Shown here in pieces: positions 33,969 to 41,676 of a DNA stretch of 64,000 nt. A program made the translations under genes and the position numbers. Each line of letters starts with the position of its first letter. Position 1 is the stretch's first letter. The notes beneath the pieces are model-generated. The model saw nothing but the letters and a program-made list of their open reading frames with translations. It had not been told where the DNA came from and ran no database searches. This DNA comes from Rugosimonospora acidiphila (lineage in GTDB: Bacteria > Actinomycetota > Actinomycetes > Mycobacteriales > Micromonosporaceae): contig NZ_BAABJQ010000004.1 of NCBI RefSeq assembly GCF_039543385.1, positions 310,001 through 374,000 on the forward strand. Reading direction: 5' to 3'.

Positions 33969-34655
33969 ATGAGCGGTGTCGGCGTTCTCGACAAGGCAGT
34001 GGTCATCCTCGCCGCCTGCGTAGACGGCGCCAGCCTCGCCGAACTCGTCGAGCGGACCAAGCTACCCCGGGCCACCGCCCACCGCCTGGCACAGGCGCTG
34101 GAGATCCACCGTTTACTCGTTCGTGACCAACAGGGCCGCTGGCGTCCCGGCCCGCGGCTGGGCGAACTGGCCAACGCCGCGCCCGACGTTCTGCTGACCG
34201 CGGCCGAGCCGATGCTCACCGCGTTGCGTGACGCCACCGGCGAAAGCGCCCAGCTCTACCTTCGCCGGGCCGACGAACGCATCTGCGTCGCCGCGGCCGA
34301 GCGCGCCAGCGGGCTGCGCGACACGGTGCCGATCGGCGCGGTGCTGCCGATGACCGCCGGCTCGGCCGCCCAGGTGCTGCTGGCCTGGGAGCCCCCGGAG
34401 GCGGTCATGCCGCTGCTGCCCCGATGCAAGTTCACCGGCCGCACCCTGGCCGAGATCCGTCGACGCGGCTGGGCCCAGAGCGTGGGCGAGCGCGAGCTGG
34501 GGGTGGCCAGCGTCTCGGCGCCGATCCGCGACCGCACCGGCCGGGTGATCGCCGCTATCAGCGTGTCCGGGCCGATCGAGCGGCTGGGGCGGCGCCCCGG
34601 TGACCGGCACGCGATGGCCGTGGTCCGGGCCGGGCAGCGCCTGTCCGGGCTGTAG
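33969..34655 (+). CDS. ndgR: IclR-family regulator NdgR/LtbR
   Basis: N-terminal winged helix (about 1-65, LAELVERTKLPRATAHRLAQALE) and C-terminal IclR effector domain (YLRRADERICVAAAERASG, LPMTAGSAAQVLLAW, VASVSAPIRDRTGRVIAAIS). The start MSGVGVLDKAVVIL is almost that of known NdgR proteins, so ATG 33969 is chosen; ATG 33945 is one base past GGGAGG and in frame. Homologues control leucine synthesis and other amino-acid genes; the divergent leuCD pair is the expected target. Length 228 is normal. Confidence 0.93.
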   Translation: MSGVGVLDKAVVILAACVDGASLAELVERTKLPRATAHRLAQALEIHRLLVRDQQGRWRPGPRLGELANAAPDVLLTAAEPMLTALRDATGESAQLYLRRADERICVAAAERASGLRDTVPIGAVLPMTAGSAAQVLLAWEPPEAVMPLLPRCKFTGRTLAEIRRRGWAQSVGERELGVASVSAPIRDRTGRVIAAISVSGPIERLGRRPGDRHAMAVVRAGQRLSGL

Positions 34656-34938
34656 CCCGGTCGAGGCCCGGGCCGTCACGGCTGGGGCCCTGGGGCCCGG
34701 GTCGTCACGGGCCTCGGCCCACCGCGGCCAGCCCCACCACGGCCGGCCCCACCACGGCCGGCCCCACCACGGCCGGCCCCACCACGGCCGGCCCCGCCAC
34801 AATCAGGGCCCACCACAGTCCGAGCCCACCACAGCCGGCCGCTGCCGGGGCCCGAGCGGTTGCCGGCTCTTATCCGGAGAACCCGGAGCGCTTCTTCAGG
34901 GAAAGCACTCAGCCCACCGATCCGGAATTCCAACGAAA
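34656..34938. other. Intergenic region with a tandem repeat
   Basis: No gene is supported. It holds a 15-bp tandem repeat (separate entry) and a stretch up to the tRNA terminator that has no clear signal. Long minus-strand frames here encode GRPWWGRPWW-type repeats and are products of the repeat. Confidence 0.5.
34726..34800. repeat. 15-bp intergenic tandem repeat
   Basis: Five units of GGCCGGCCCCACCAC; the first has an A for G (GGCCAGC) and the last a G for A (GCCCCGCCAC). There are no spacers, so it is a minisatellite and not a CRISPR. Confidence 0.9.
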
Positions 34939-34972
34939 CGCGGAGCGCCTCCCCGAGGGGAGGCGCTCCGCG
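34939..34972 (-). terminator. Strong terminator after the tRNA genes
   Basis: Perfect 16-bp stem CGCGGAGCGCCTCCCC with GGGGAGGCGCTCCGCG and a two-base GA centre. On the minus strand it lies ten bases after tRNA-Glu and is followed by TTTCGTTGG. It terminates the tRNA-Gln/tRNA-Glu transcript and can also block plus-strand readthrough from ndgR. Confidence 0.85.
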
Positions 34973-34981
34973 TATTACCTG

Positions 34982-35054
34982 TAGCCCCGACCGGATTCGA
35001 ACCGGCGCTACCGCCTTGAGAGGGCGGCGTCCTGGGCCACTAGACGACGGGGCC
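34982..35054 (-). tRNA. tRNA-Glu (CTC)
   Basis: Cloverleaf on the minus strand: acceptor GGCCCCG/CGGGGCT, D-arm GTCT..AGGAC, anticodon stem CCGCC/GGCGG with loop CTCTCAA (anticodon CTC), T-arm GCCGG-TTCGAAT-CCGGT. The first acceptor pair is G-U, and CCA is not encoded. Sixteen bases separate it from tRNA-Gln. Confidence 0.93.
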
Positions 35055-35070
35055 AAGACTGTCTTACGGG

Positions 35071-35142
35071 CTGGGGTACCAGGACTCGAACCTAGACTAA
35101 CTGAACCAGAATCAGTTGGGCTGCCAATTACCCCATACCCCA
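35071..35142 (-). tRNA. tRNA-Gln (CTG)
   Basis: Cloverleaf on the minus strand: acceptor TGGGGTA/TACCCCA with discriminator G, the U1-A72 pair typical of tRNA-Gln, anticodon stem ACTGA/TCAGT with loop TTCTGGT (anticodon CTG), T-loop TTCGAGT. CCA is not encoded. Confidence 0.93.
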
Positions 35143-35171
35143 TCGGTGCCGTTGTCCGGCGCCGGAACAAG

Positions 35172-35200
35172 ACTCTACCTGACTGTCATAGGCGAGCCAA
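35172..35200 (-). promoter_or_regulatory. Promoter of the tRNA-Gln/tRNA-Glu unit
   Basis: TTGGCT (35200-35195), 17-bp spacer, TAGAGT (35177-35172) on the minus strand, about 30 bp upstream of tRNA-Gln. It is the best vegetative promoter match near these genes. Confidence 0.6.
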
Positions 35201-35211
35201 ATCGGCTCCGG

Positions 35212-36000
35212 TCAGTCGAGCGCGGCGACCCGGTTGGCAAGCACACCCACCCCGCCGACCGAGACGGTGACCGTGTCCCCGGCGACGATCGGACTGACCC
35301 CGGCGGGCGTACCCGTCAAAATCACATCCCCTGGCAGCAGGGTCATGACGTGCGACACATAGGACACCAGGGTGGGTACGTCGAAGATCATGTCCTTGGT
35401 CCGGCCGAGCTGGCGGACCTCCTCGTTGACCTCGCACCGGACCTCGACGTCGTCCACCGCGACGTCCGTGGTGATCCACGGGCCGAGCGGGCAGAACGAG
35501 TCGAAGCCCTTCGCCCGGGTCCACTGGCCGTCCTGTCGCTGCAGGTCACGGGCGGTGACATCGTTCGCGCAGGTGTACCCGAAGACCGCCGCGGCGGCTG
35601 CGGACCGGTCGACCCGGCGAGCCCCGGACGCCCCGATGACCACCGCCAACTCGGCCTCGTGCTCGACGCGCTTGGACTGGGTGGGCAGCCGGATCACGTC
35701 GTTGGGGCCGATGACGGAGGTGGTCGGCTTCAGGAACAGCAGCGGCTCCTTCGGCACATCCGCATTGTGCTCGGCCGCGTGCTCGGCGTAGTTACGCCCG
35801 ACGCACACCACCTTGCTCGGCAGGATGGGCGAGAGCAGGCGCACGTCGGCGACCGCCCAGCGCTCGCCGGTGAAGCGCAGCTCACCGAAGGGGTGCCCCT
35901 CGATGGCCGCGACGGTCAGCGCCTCGGGGCCGGCGTCGGCCTCACCCTCGACGGCTCCGAATGACAATCCGTTGGCATGTACAAAACGAGCGATTCGCAC
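35212..36000 (-). CDS. Fumarylacetoacetate hydrolase family protein
   Basis: C-terminal FAH domain (about 60-262): KVVCVGRNYAEHAAEH, the metal-binding HEAELAVVIG, TCANDVTARDLQ, FCPLGPWI, and LPGDVILTGTPAGV. Such enzymes cleave C-C bonds or isomerise oxo acids; the substrate is not known here. GTG 36000 has GAGGG close by and TAGATT (36012-36007) six bases upstream. In many actinobacteria this gene is followed by gltX; here two tRNA genes follow and gltX is not seen. Confidence 0.9.
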   Translation of the reverse strand: MRIARFVHANGLSFGAVEGEADAGPEALTVAAIEGHPFGELRFTGERWAVADVRLLSPILPSKVVCVGRNYAEHAAEHNADVPKEPLLFLKPTTSVIGPNDVIRLPTQSKRVEHEAELAVVIGASGARRVDRSAAAAAVFGYTCANDVTARDLQRQDGQWTRAKGFDSFCPLGPWITTDVAVDDVEVRCEVNEEVRQLGRTKDMIFDVPTLVSYVSHVMTLLPGDVILTGTPAGVSPIVAGDTVTVSVGGVGVLANRVAALD

Positions 36001-36033
36001 GCCCTCAATCTAGCCGGAACGGCGCGAGCCACA

Positions 36034-36933
36034 ATGGCGGGTGTGAGCAATGTGGTAGCCGAGTCCGTCTGGCGCGACCGCCGGGCCGCGCACGAGCGGC
36101 GGGTGGACGGCTGGACCGCCGGGCACCGGGCCCGCCGGGCGACCGCCACGAAACACCCGGTCGAGGACTTCATGTTCGTCTACTACTCCCTGCGCCCTTC
36201 CCAGCTGCGCCGCTGGCACCCGGGCGCCGGGGTGGTGCTGGCCGGCGCCGACCCGGCGGAACTCGGCGCCCACTACGTCGCGGTCCCGGGCGGCGCCACG
36301 CTGGACACCCGGCCGGTGCTGGCCAAGCGCGCCGAGTTCCTGGCCTGGATCGGCCCCCTGCTCGAGCGGATGGCCGGCCGGGCGCCATACGTGGGCTGCT
36401 TCGGCATGCACGAGTGGGCCATGGTGTACGGGCTGGCCCCGAACGAGGTGCGGCACGAGCAGTGGCCGCTGCGGCTGACCCCGGAACGCACCGCCGAGGT
36501 CGTGGAGCAGACCGGGGTGCGGTGCGCGCACTTCGACGCGCACCGGTTCTTCACGCCGGCCGCGGTCCCACTCAACCAGTTCCAGCCGACCCGGGAACGG
36601 GAGATCGAACTGGAGCAGCCGGGCTGCCTGCACGGCAACATGGACCTCTACAAGTGGGCGTACAAGCTGTCCCCGCTGGTCGATTCGGAGCTGGTGGCCG
36701 ACTCTTTCGGCCTGGCCCGGGAGATCCGCGAGCTGGACATGCGGGCCAGCCCGTACGACCTGGCCCCGCTCGGGTACGAGCCGGTACGGGTGGAGACGCC
36801 CGAGGGACGCGCCTACTACGCCCGGGCACAGCGCGACTTCGCCGTCCGGGCCGCTCCGCTGCGGGCCCGGCTCATCGACGCCATCGACCGTCTCAACCGC
36901 CTCGACCCGACCGGGCCCCGCGAATCCCGCTGA
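36034..36933 (+). CDS. Conserved actinobacterial protein, often labelled 3-methyladenine DNA glycosylase
   Basis: A 299-residue soluble protein: VWRDRRAAHERRVDGWTAGH, KHPVEDFMFVYYSLRPSQLR, GCFGMHEWAMVYG, and CLHGNMDLYKWAYKLSPLV. I recall this family from many actinobacterial genomes with the glycosylase label, but I see no helix-hairpin-helix or other glycosylase motif, so that label should not be trusted. His, Tyr, Trp and Asp are abundant in conserved places, which would suit an enzyme. ATG 36034 is taken; GTG 36043 is close by and possible. It is divergent from the FAH gene with a 33-bp gap. Confidence 0.6.
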   Translation: MAGVSNVVAESVWRDRRAAHERRVDGWTAGHRARRATATKHPVEDFMFVYYSLRPSQLRRWHPGAGVVLAGADPAELGAHYVAVPGGATLDTRPVLAKRAEFLAWIGPLLERMAGRAPYVGCFGMHEWAMVYGLAPNEVRHEQWPLRLTPERTAEVVEQTGVRCAHFDAHRFFTPAAVPLNQFQPTREREIELEQPGCLHGNMDLYKWAYKLSPLVDSELVADSFGLAREIRELDMRASPYDLAPLGYEPVRVETPEGRAYYARAQRDFAVRAAPLRARLIDAIDRLNRLDPTGPRESR

Positions 36934-37037
36934 GAGGCGGCCCGGGCCGGCAGGCCCCGGTTTGAGGGTCGGGCCCGGCGACCCCATTTAAGGCGCGGGC
37001 CCGCCTCGGGCAGGCCCAGGGGCCCGCCCGAGGCCTC

Positions 37038-37955
37038 TCACTGCAGGATGTTCACCGCCCGCGCGACCACCAGGGCCACGGTCACCAGCGAGATCGCCGA
37101 CTGGAACATCATCGCCAGCTTGGCCCACCGGGACAGCGGCAGCGTGTCCGTCGGGCTGAACGCCGTCGCGTTGGTGAACGACAGGTACAGGTAGTCCACG
37201 AAGCCCGGCTCCCAGTCCCGGCTCGTCAGCTCCGGCACGGTCATCTGGGAGAACAGGAAGTCGGGGTGCGGTCGCCGGGCGCTGGCCCGCGCCGCCGGCC
37301 CGCCCCGGTCGAGCTCCCAGTACCACAGCGCGAACACGATCACGTTGTTCAACCAGATGGCGGCGCCGTTGAGCAGCAGCGTGATCGGTTCGTCCGCCTC
37401 CGCGGCCGTGTGGTGCAGGATCCCCCACACCAGCGTGACGACCGACCAGGCGACCGCGAAGCTGGCCGCCGCGACCAGCATCAGGCCGGCGGCGCGCAGC
37501 AGCTTGCTCTCGCGGGTGAGCCGGACCGGGTTGCCGATCGACAGCAAGATGAACAGCACCAGTTCCAGCAGGGGCACCAGGTACCTCGGCCGGATCGACA
37601 GGTCCGGGGAGATGCTCAGCTGCAGCACGACGGCCACCAGAACGCTGGCGCCCACCGCCAGCCGGGTCTCCCCCTGGGTCTTGCGCAGCCACGCCGGCAG
37701 GCGGTGCGACACGCTGCCCGCGCCGGTGCGGCCGAATCCGGCCAGCAACTCCAGCCGGGCCAGCCGGACCCGCAGAGCGTCGTGCTGCGCCAGTTCCAGG
37801 CCATGTTCGCGGGTGTGCTCCCGCTCGTGTTCGAGCTCGAACGCCTCAAGGTCCGGCTCTGTGGCACCGCCCGGAACACCGGGGCTCGATTCCTCGGACG
37901 GCTCTGGGTTCCCGGAAGGCTCCGGATCCTCGGGGAGTTCTGTCACGCCGCTCAT
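37038..37955 (-). CDS. DUF1345-like membrane protein
   Basis: A charged cytoplasmic N-terminal part (about 1-95) contains an acidic Pro/Glu region and a Glu/His helix (LEHEREHTREHGLEL). It is followed by five to six membrane helices from about residue 98. Near the C-terminus is YLSFTNATAFSPTDTLPLS, which matches the pore-like stretch of DUF1345 proteins. Ion transport is possible but not shown. Start ATG 37955. It is divergent from the EEP gene by 46 bp. Confidence 0.7.
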   Translation of the reverse strand: MSGVTELPEDPEPSGNPEPSEESSPGVPGGATEPDLEAFELEHEREHTREHGLELAQHDALRVRLARLELLAGFGRTGAGSVSHRLPAWLRKTQGETRLAVGASVLVAVVLQLSISPDLSIRPRYLVPLLELVLFILLSIGNPVRLTRESKLLRAAGLMLVAAASFAVAWSVVTLVWGILHHTAAEADEPITLLLNGAAIWLNNVIVFALWYWELDRGGPAARASARRPHPDFLFSQMTVPELTSRDWEPGFVDYLYLSFTNATAFSPTDTLPLSRWAKLAMMFQSAISLVTVALVVARAVNILQ

Positions 37956-37989
37956 TGTGTACCCGAGGTCCCCCCCGGTCGGCGCTCGA

Positions 37990-37995
37990 TACGGT
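37990..37995 (+). promoter_or_regulatory. -10 box for leaderless EEP-domain mRNA
   Basis: TACGGT with six bases (TAGCGC) to ATG 38002; no ribosome site. Confidence 0.45.
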
Positions 37996-38001
37996 TAGCG
38001 C

Positions 38002-38949
38002 ATGACGATCGTGGCGTGGGTGCTTGCCGTGCCCTTCGCGGTGTGGGCGCTCATCCGGCTGTTCGGGCTCGAACGCGGCTGGCTGATGGTCTCCGGGATC
38101 GCCTTCACCCCGTACGTCGCGGTGGTCTCGGTGGTCCCGCTCGCCGTGGCGCTGCTGACCTGCCGCTGGTGGGCCGCCGCGCTGGCCGGCGCCGCGACGC
38201 TCGCGCTGGGCGCCTGCGTGCTGCCCCGGATGCTCGGCGGACCCGAGCGCCGCGAGGGGGTCGAACTGCGGGTACTGACCGCCAACGTGTTCCTGGGCGA
38301 GGCCGACCCGGACGCCCTGATCGCCCTGGTCGAGCAGTACCTGCCGGACGTGCTGACGCTGCAGGAGTACACCCCGGCGCTGGCCCGCAAGCTGACGGCC
38401 GGCGGCCTGGACGATCTCCTGCCGTACCGGGTGGTGGACGCGCAGCCGGGCGGGCACGGCTCGGCGCTGTACAGCCGGCACTCGTTGACCGGCACCGACC
38501 GCCGGATCGGGGCCGGCGGGTACCGGTCGGTCACCGCGGCCGTGGAGGTGCCGGGAGGCGGATCGGTGCTGGTCGAGTCCGCGCACCCGCCCGCGCCGTA
38601 CGCGGCCGATCAGATGGGCCACTGGTTGACCGGGCAGGCGTCCATGGACCGGGCCACCCCGGACGGACCGCTGCGCGTGCTGGCCGGCGACTTCAACTCG
38701 ACGCTGGACCACGCGGCGCTGCGCGCGTTGATCTTCTCCGGGTACCGGGACGCGGCGAGCGTGGTGGGCCGTGGCCTCACGCCGACCTGGCGGCTGCACC
38801 GGTGGCCGCTGCGCCGCACCCGGCTGCCCGGCGTCGCGCTGGACCACATCCTGGCGGACCGGCGGATCGCCGTGCGGGCGGCGGTCGTCTGCTCGTTGCC
38901 GGGCACCGACCACCGCCCGCTGTTCGCCGAGCTGATCCTGCCCGGCTGA
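38002..38949 (+). CDS. Membrane-anchored endonuclease/exonuclease/phosphatase family protein
   Basis: Three N-terminal membrane helices (about 1-80) are followed by an EEP domain: LRVLTANVFLGEADPDAL, LTLQEYTP (catalytic Glu), GDFNSTLDH (Asp/Asn), ALDHILAD and GTDHRPLFAEL (catalytic Asp-His). The catalytic set looks complete. The domain should be outside the membrane, so a lipid or wall-phosphate substrate is more likely than DNA. It ends 11 bp before the convergent cimA. Confidence 0.85.
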   Translation: MTIVAWVLAVPFAVWALIRLFGLERGWLMVSGIAFTPYVAVVSVVPLAVALLTCRWWAAALAGAATLALGACVLPRMLGGPERREGVELRVLTANVFLGEADPDALIALVEQYLPDVLTLQEYTPALARKLTAGGLDDLLPYRVVDAQPGGHGSALYSRHSLTGTDRRIGAGGYRSVTAAVEVPGGGSVLVESAHPPAPYAADQMGHWLTGQASMDRATPDGPLRVLAGDFNSTLDHAALRALIFSGYRDAASVVGRGLTPTWRLHRWPLRRTRLPGVALDHILADRRIAVRAAVVCSLPGTDHRPLFAELILPG

Positions 38950-38960
38950 TCCGCCCGCGG

Positions 38961-40538
38961 CTACGCCGCGGGTACCGGGGCGAGCCCGTAGGTCAGCGCG
39001 TCGACCAGCGCGTGCCAGCTGGCCTCGACCACGTTCTCGTGCACCCCGACCGTGGTCCAGTCCCGGCCGGCCCGCGCCGTCTCCACCAGGACCCGGGTCA
39101 CCGCCTGGGTGCCGTGCGAGCCCTCCAGGATCCGTACCTTGTAATCGGCCAGCTCGAAGTCGGCCAGCACCGGGTAGTGCCGCCGCAGCGCCACCCGCAG
39201 CGCCTCGTCCAGCGCGTTGACCGGGCCGTTGCCCTCGGCCGTGGCGATCACTCGCTCGCCGCGCACCCGCACCTTCACCGTCGCCTCGGAGATCACCGAG
39301 CCGTCCTCGCGGTGCTCCACCGTGGTCCGGTACGACTCCAGCGCGAACGGTCGGGTCACGCCCTCCAGTTCGGAGCGCACCAGCAGTTCGAAGGAGGCGT
39401 CCGCGGCCTCGAAGGACCAGCCTCGCGCCTCCAGGTCCTTGACCCGTTCGGTGACCCGGGCCAGCGTCTCCGGATGGCCGGCCAGATCGAGCCCCAACTC
39501 GCGGGATTTGAGTTCGATGCTGGCCCGGCCGGCCATCTCGGTGACCAGGATCCGCATGTCGTTTCCGACCACCGAGGGCTCCACGTGGTTGTAGAGCAAC
39601 GGATCCACTTTGATCGCACTCGCGTGCAGCCCCGCCTTGTGAGCGAACGCGGCGGCCCCGACGTATGCCTGGTGGGTGTCGGGCGCGATGTTGGCGATCT
39701 CGGCGATGGCGTGCGAAACGCGAACCATCTTCTCCAGGCAGCCCTCCGGTAGGACCGGCAGCCCGAGCTTGAGTTGCAGGTTGCCCAGCACCGCGAACAG
39801 GTCGGCGTTGCCGGGGCGCTCGCCGTACCCGTTGGCGGTGCACTGGAAGTGCGTGATGCCGGACTCGACCGCGGCGACGGTGTTGGCCACCGCGCACGCG
39901 GTGTCGTTCTGGCAGTGGATGCCCAGCGCGTCGCCGTTCACGCCCAGCCGACCCATGAGGCCGGTGACCACGGCGGTGATCTGCGAGGGGAGCATGCCGC
40001 CGTTGGTGTCGCACAGGACCACCCGCTCGGCACCGGCGGACAGCGCGGTCGACACGACGCTGGCCGTGTAGTCGGGGTCGAAGCGGTATCCGTCGAAGAA
40101 GTGCTCACAGTCCAGGAAGACCCGCCGGCCCTGGGAGATCAGGTATTCGACGCTGTCGCGCACCATGGCCAGGTTCTCCTCGGCGGTGGTCCGCAGCGCG
40201 CGGGTGACGTGCCGGATGTCGGACTTCGCGACCAGGCACACCACCGGGGTCTGCGCGTCGAGCAGCGCCTGGATCTGCTTGTCCTCACGCACGTCGACGC
40301 CGGCCTTGCGGGTCGAACCGAAGGCCACCAGCACCGCGTGTTTGAGGTCGAGTTCGCTGCGCGCCCGTTCGAAGAACTCGGTGTCCTTGGGCATGGCCCC
40401 GGGCCAGCCCCCTTCGATGAATCCGACGCCGAGTTCGTCGAGCAGCCGCGCCACCGCTAGCTTGTCCACCACCGAGTAGCTGATGCCCTCGCGCTGTGCC
40501 CCGTCGCGCAGCGACGTGTCGAACACCTGATAGGCCAT
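38961..40538 (-). CDS. cimA: Citramalate synthase
   Basis: Joins pyruvate and acetyl-CoA to citramalate, giving 2-ketobutyrate and isoleucine without threonine. DRE-TIM aldolase fold: FDTSLRDGAQREG (catalytic Arg/Asp), GIHCQNDTACAVAN and the metal-binding HKAGLHASAIKVDP. The C-terminal regulatory domain is LeuA-like (from about 390). It is 525 long, the length of the citramalate/long IPMS group. The short GIHCQNDT in place of the HxHND of IPMS supports the CimA call. ATG 40538 has CAGGAG upstream. An attenuator leader precedes it, and leuA and ilvA are not in this window. Confidence 0.9.
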   Translation of the reverse strand: MAYQVFDTSLRDGAQREGISYSVVDKLAVARLLDELGVGFIEGGWPGAMPKDTEFFERARSELDLKHAVLVAFGSTRKAGVDVREDKQIQALLDAQTPVVCLVAKSDIRHVTRALRTTAEENLAMVRDSVEYLISQGRRVFLDCEHFFDGYRFDPDYTASVVSTALSAGAERVVLCDTNGGMLPSQITAVVTGLMGRLGVNGDALGIHCQNDTACAVANTVAAVESGITHFQCTANGYGERPGNADLFAVLGNLQLKLGLPVLPEGCLEKMVRVSHAIAEIANIAPDTHQAYVGAAAFAHKAGLHASAIKVDPLLYNHVEPSVVGNDMRILVTEMAGRASIELKSRELGLDLAGHPETLARVTERVKDLEARGWSFEAADASFELLVRSELEGVTRPFALESYRTTVEHREDGSVISEATVKVRVRGERVIATAEGNGPVNALDEALRVALRRHYPVLADFELADYKVRILEGSHGTQAVTRVLVETARAGRDWTTVGVHENVVEASWHALVDALTYGLAPVPAA

Positions 40539-40585
40539 GGATTTCTCCTGTTCCTGAAGGGTCGTTTGGGGGTGGCGGTACCAAC

Positions 40586-40616
40586 AAAAAGACCCCCCGC
40601 GGAGTGCGGGAGGTCT
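40586..40616 (-). terminator. Attenuator terminator of the cimA leader
   Basis: AGACCTCCCGC (40616-40606), loop ACTCC, GCGGGGGGTCT (40600-40590), one G-U in an 11-bp stem, then four more T (40589-40586) and GTT. A canonical intrinsic terminator that sits 48-78 bases upstream of the cimA ATG, inside its leader. Confidence 0.88.
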
Positions 40617-40644
40617 GCGCGCGCAGGGGATGTGCTGCGCGCGC
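40617..40644 (-). promoter_or_regulatory. Perfect hairpin of the cimA leader, starting at the leader stop codon
   Basis: GCGCGCGCAG (40644-40635), loop CACATCCC, CTGCGCGCGC (40626-40617). The first G is the third base of the leader-peptide TAG. It ends exactly one base before the terminator begins. It is the same layout as the ilvB leader. Confidence 0.85.
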
Positions 40645-40679
40645 TAATCGATAATCAGCCGGGAGTACCACAACGTCAC
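40644..40679 (-). CDS. cimA leader peptide, MTLWYSRLIID
   Basis: An 11-residue ORF with one Leu at position 3 and Leu-Ile-Ile at 8-10, the amino acids that the pathway supplies. GTG 40679 has no ribosome site but CAATCT (40692-40687) lies seven bases upstream with TTCCAG (40715-40710) 17 bases before that, so leaderless translation fits. Its TAG enters the hairpin. It is the likely sensor for transcription attenuation of cimA. A second, overlapping ORF (17 codons, ending at 40676) also exists and is noted among the rejected items. Confidence 0.7.
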   Translation of the reverse strand: MTLWYSRLIID

Positions 40680-40689
40680 GTTGAGTAGA

Positions 40690-40965
40690 TTGCCACCGGT
40701 GTCCGCGTGCTGGAAGCAATCTCCCACATGGTGGGCAAACCCGTGATCGTCCTCACATCCTGCCGGCGCCGATCGGTGACCCGCGAAAATGGTCGCATCA
40801 TTGGGTCAGACCATTCCGCTCGCCAGGCCCGATCGGCTCGCAGCGAGCGTTCGCATGGCCGGCGCTGCCACCGCTGCGTCGGCCATGTTCTTTTTCGGGT
40901 GTATCCGGGGCGTTGCAGGGGTACCTCCCCCAGAGGGCACACCAACTCCAAGCGGAGGTAGAGCC
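40690..40965. other. Intergenic region between cimA leader and PRC-barrel gene
   Basis: It holds the presumed cimA promoter at the left and the PRC-gene ribosome site GGAGG (40954-40958) at the right. The rest shows no convincing gene; in-frame extension of the PRC gene to 40789 has no site and an unlikely sequence. Confidence 0.4.
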
Positions 40966-41511
40966 GTGAACAGGCCGAACCCCAACCTATTCCGAACTCC
41001 TGCGACGGGCGTACCGGTACCGGACCCGGTGGAGCCGGTGCCCGACACCGAACCGTACGGGGCGGCCGCCCCCGGTGTCGGTGCGGACCCGGCCGACTCG
41101 GGCGCCGCGCCGATGGGCGGGGACGTCCCGCCGATGACAACGCCGAGCGTCACTCGCCGCTTCGACGCCTGGAACTACCGGGAGGACTCCGGGGTCGGCG
41201 ACGGATCCGACCTCGTCGGGTTCAGGATCGAGGCGACCGACGGGCACATCGGCAAGATCGACGAGGCCAGCGCTCTGGTCGGCGAGCAGTACCTGGTCGT
41301 CGACACCGGCCCATGGATCTTCGGTAAGAAGGTCCTCCTGCCGGCCGGCACGGTGAACCGCGTCGACCAGCTCGAACAGCGCATCTACGTCGACCGGACG
41401 AAGAGCCAGATCAAGGACGCGCCCCAGTTCGAGCCGGACACGTACGCCAGCCCGGAGTACCGCGAGAAGGTCGGCGGCTACTACGGGTCCACGTACGAGC
41501 GGCACCGGTAG
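40966..41511 (+). CDS. PRC-barrel domain protein
   Basis: A disordered Pro/Ala/Asp N-terminus (1-70) and a PRC-barrel (about 85-150): DLVGFRIEATDGHIGKIDEA, YLVVDTGPWIFGKKVLLP and IYVDRTKSQIKDAPQF. Such proteins are small beta-barrels in stress or RNA metabolism settings; the partner is unknown. It has no signal peptide, so it is cytoplasmic. GTG 40966 has GGAGG seven bases upstream, so it is the clear start. Confidence 0.85.
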   Translation: MNRPNPNLFRTPATGVPVPDPVEPVPDTEPYGAAAPGVGADPADSGAAPMGGDVPPMTTPSVTRRFDAWNYREDSGVGDGSDLVGFRIEATDGHIGKIDEASALVGEQYLVVDTGPWIFGKKVLLPAGTVNRVDQLEQRIYVDRTKSQIKDAPQFEPDTYASPEYREKVGGYYGSTYERHR

Positions 41512-41663
41512 CGCGGCGCCAGCGGTGCGGGGCGGGCGGGGCCGGATCGGGGCACCGCCCGCCCCGCCTATGCGCGGGCACTCCCGTCCCGGGGCACCGC
41601 CGCCCGCCGGTGGCGGAGGCTTCCTCGGCGGCACCGCCCGGGGTCAGGGTCGATCGGCCGGCG

Positions 41664-41669
41664 TAGGGT
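41664..41669 (+). promoter_or_regulatory. -10 box for leaderless tyrosine-phosphatase mRNA
   Basis: TAGGGT with seven bases to GTG 41677 and no ribosome site. Confidence 0.45.
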
Positions 41670-41676
41670 TCGGGTC

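Noticed and set aside
34726..34800. Possible CRISPR array
   Set aside because: Units are directly adjacent 15-mers with no spacers and no cas genes nearby.
36034..36933. 3-methyladenine DNA glycosylase as a functional call
   Set aside because: The label is used for this family in databases as I recall, but no glycosylase fold motif is visible, so it is kept as a conserved protein of unknown function.
40676..40729. Second possible cimA leader peptide of 17 codons (begins ATG TGG GAG ATT, ends TGA at 40676)
   Set aside because: It has Ile and Val codons, but it ends before the hairpin and lacks a box at the right distance. The 11-codon ORF that matches the ilvB leader is preferred. The two overlap, so reinitiation cannot be fully excluded.
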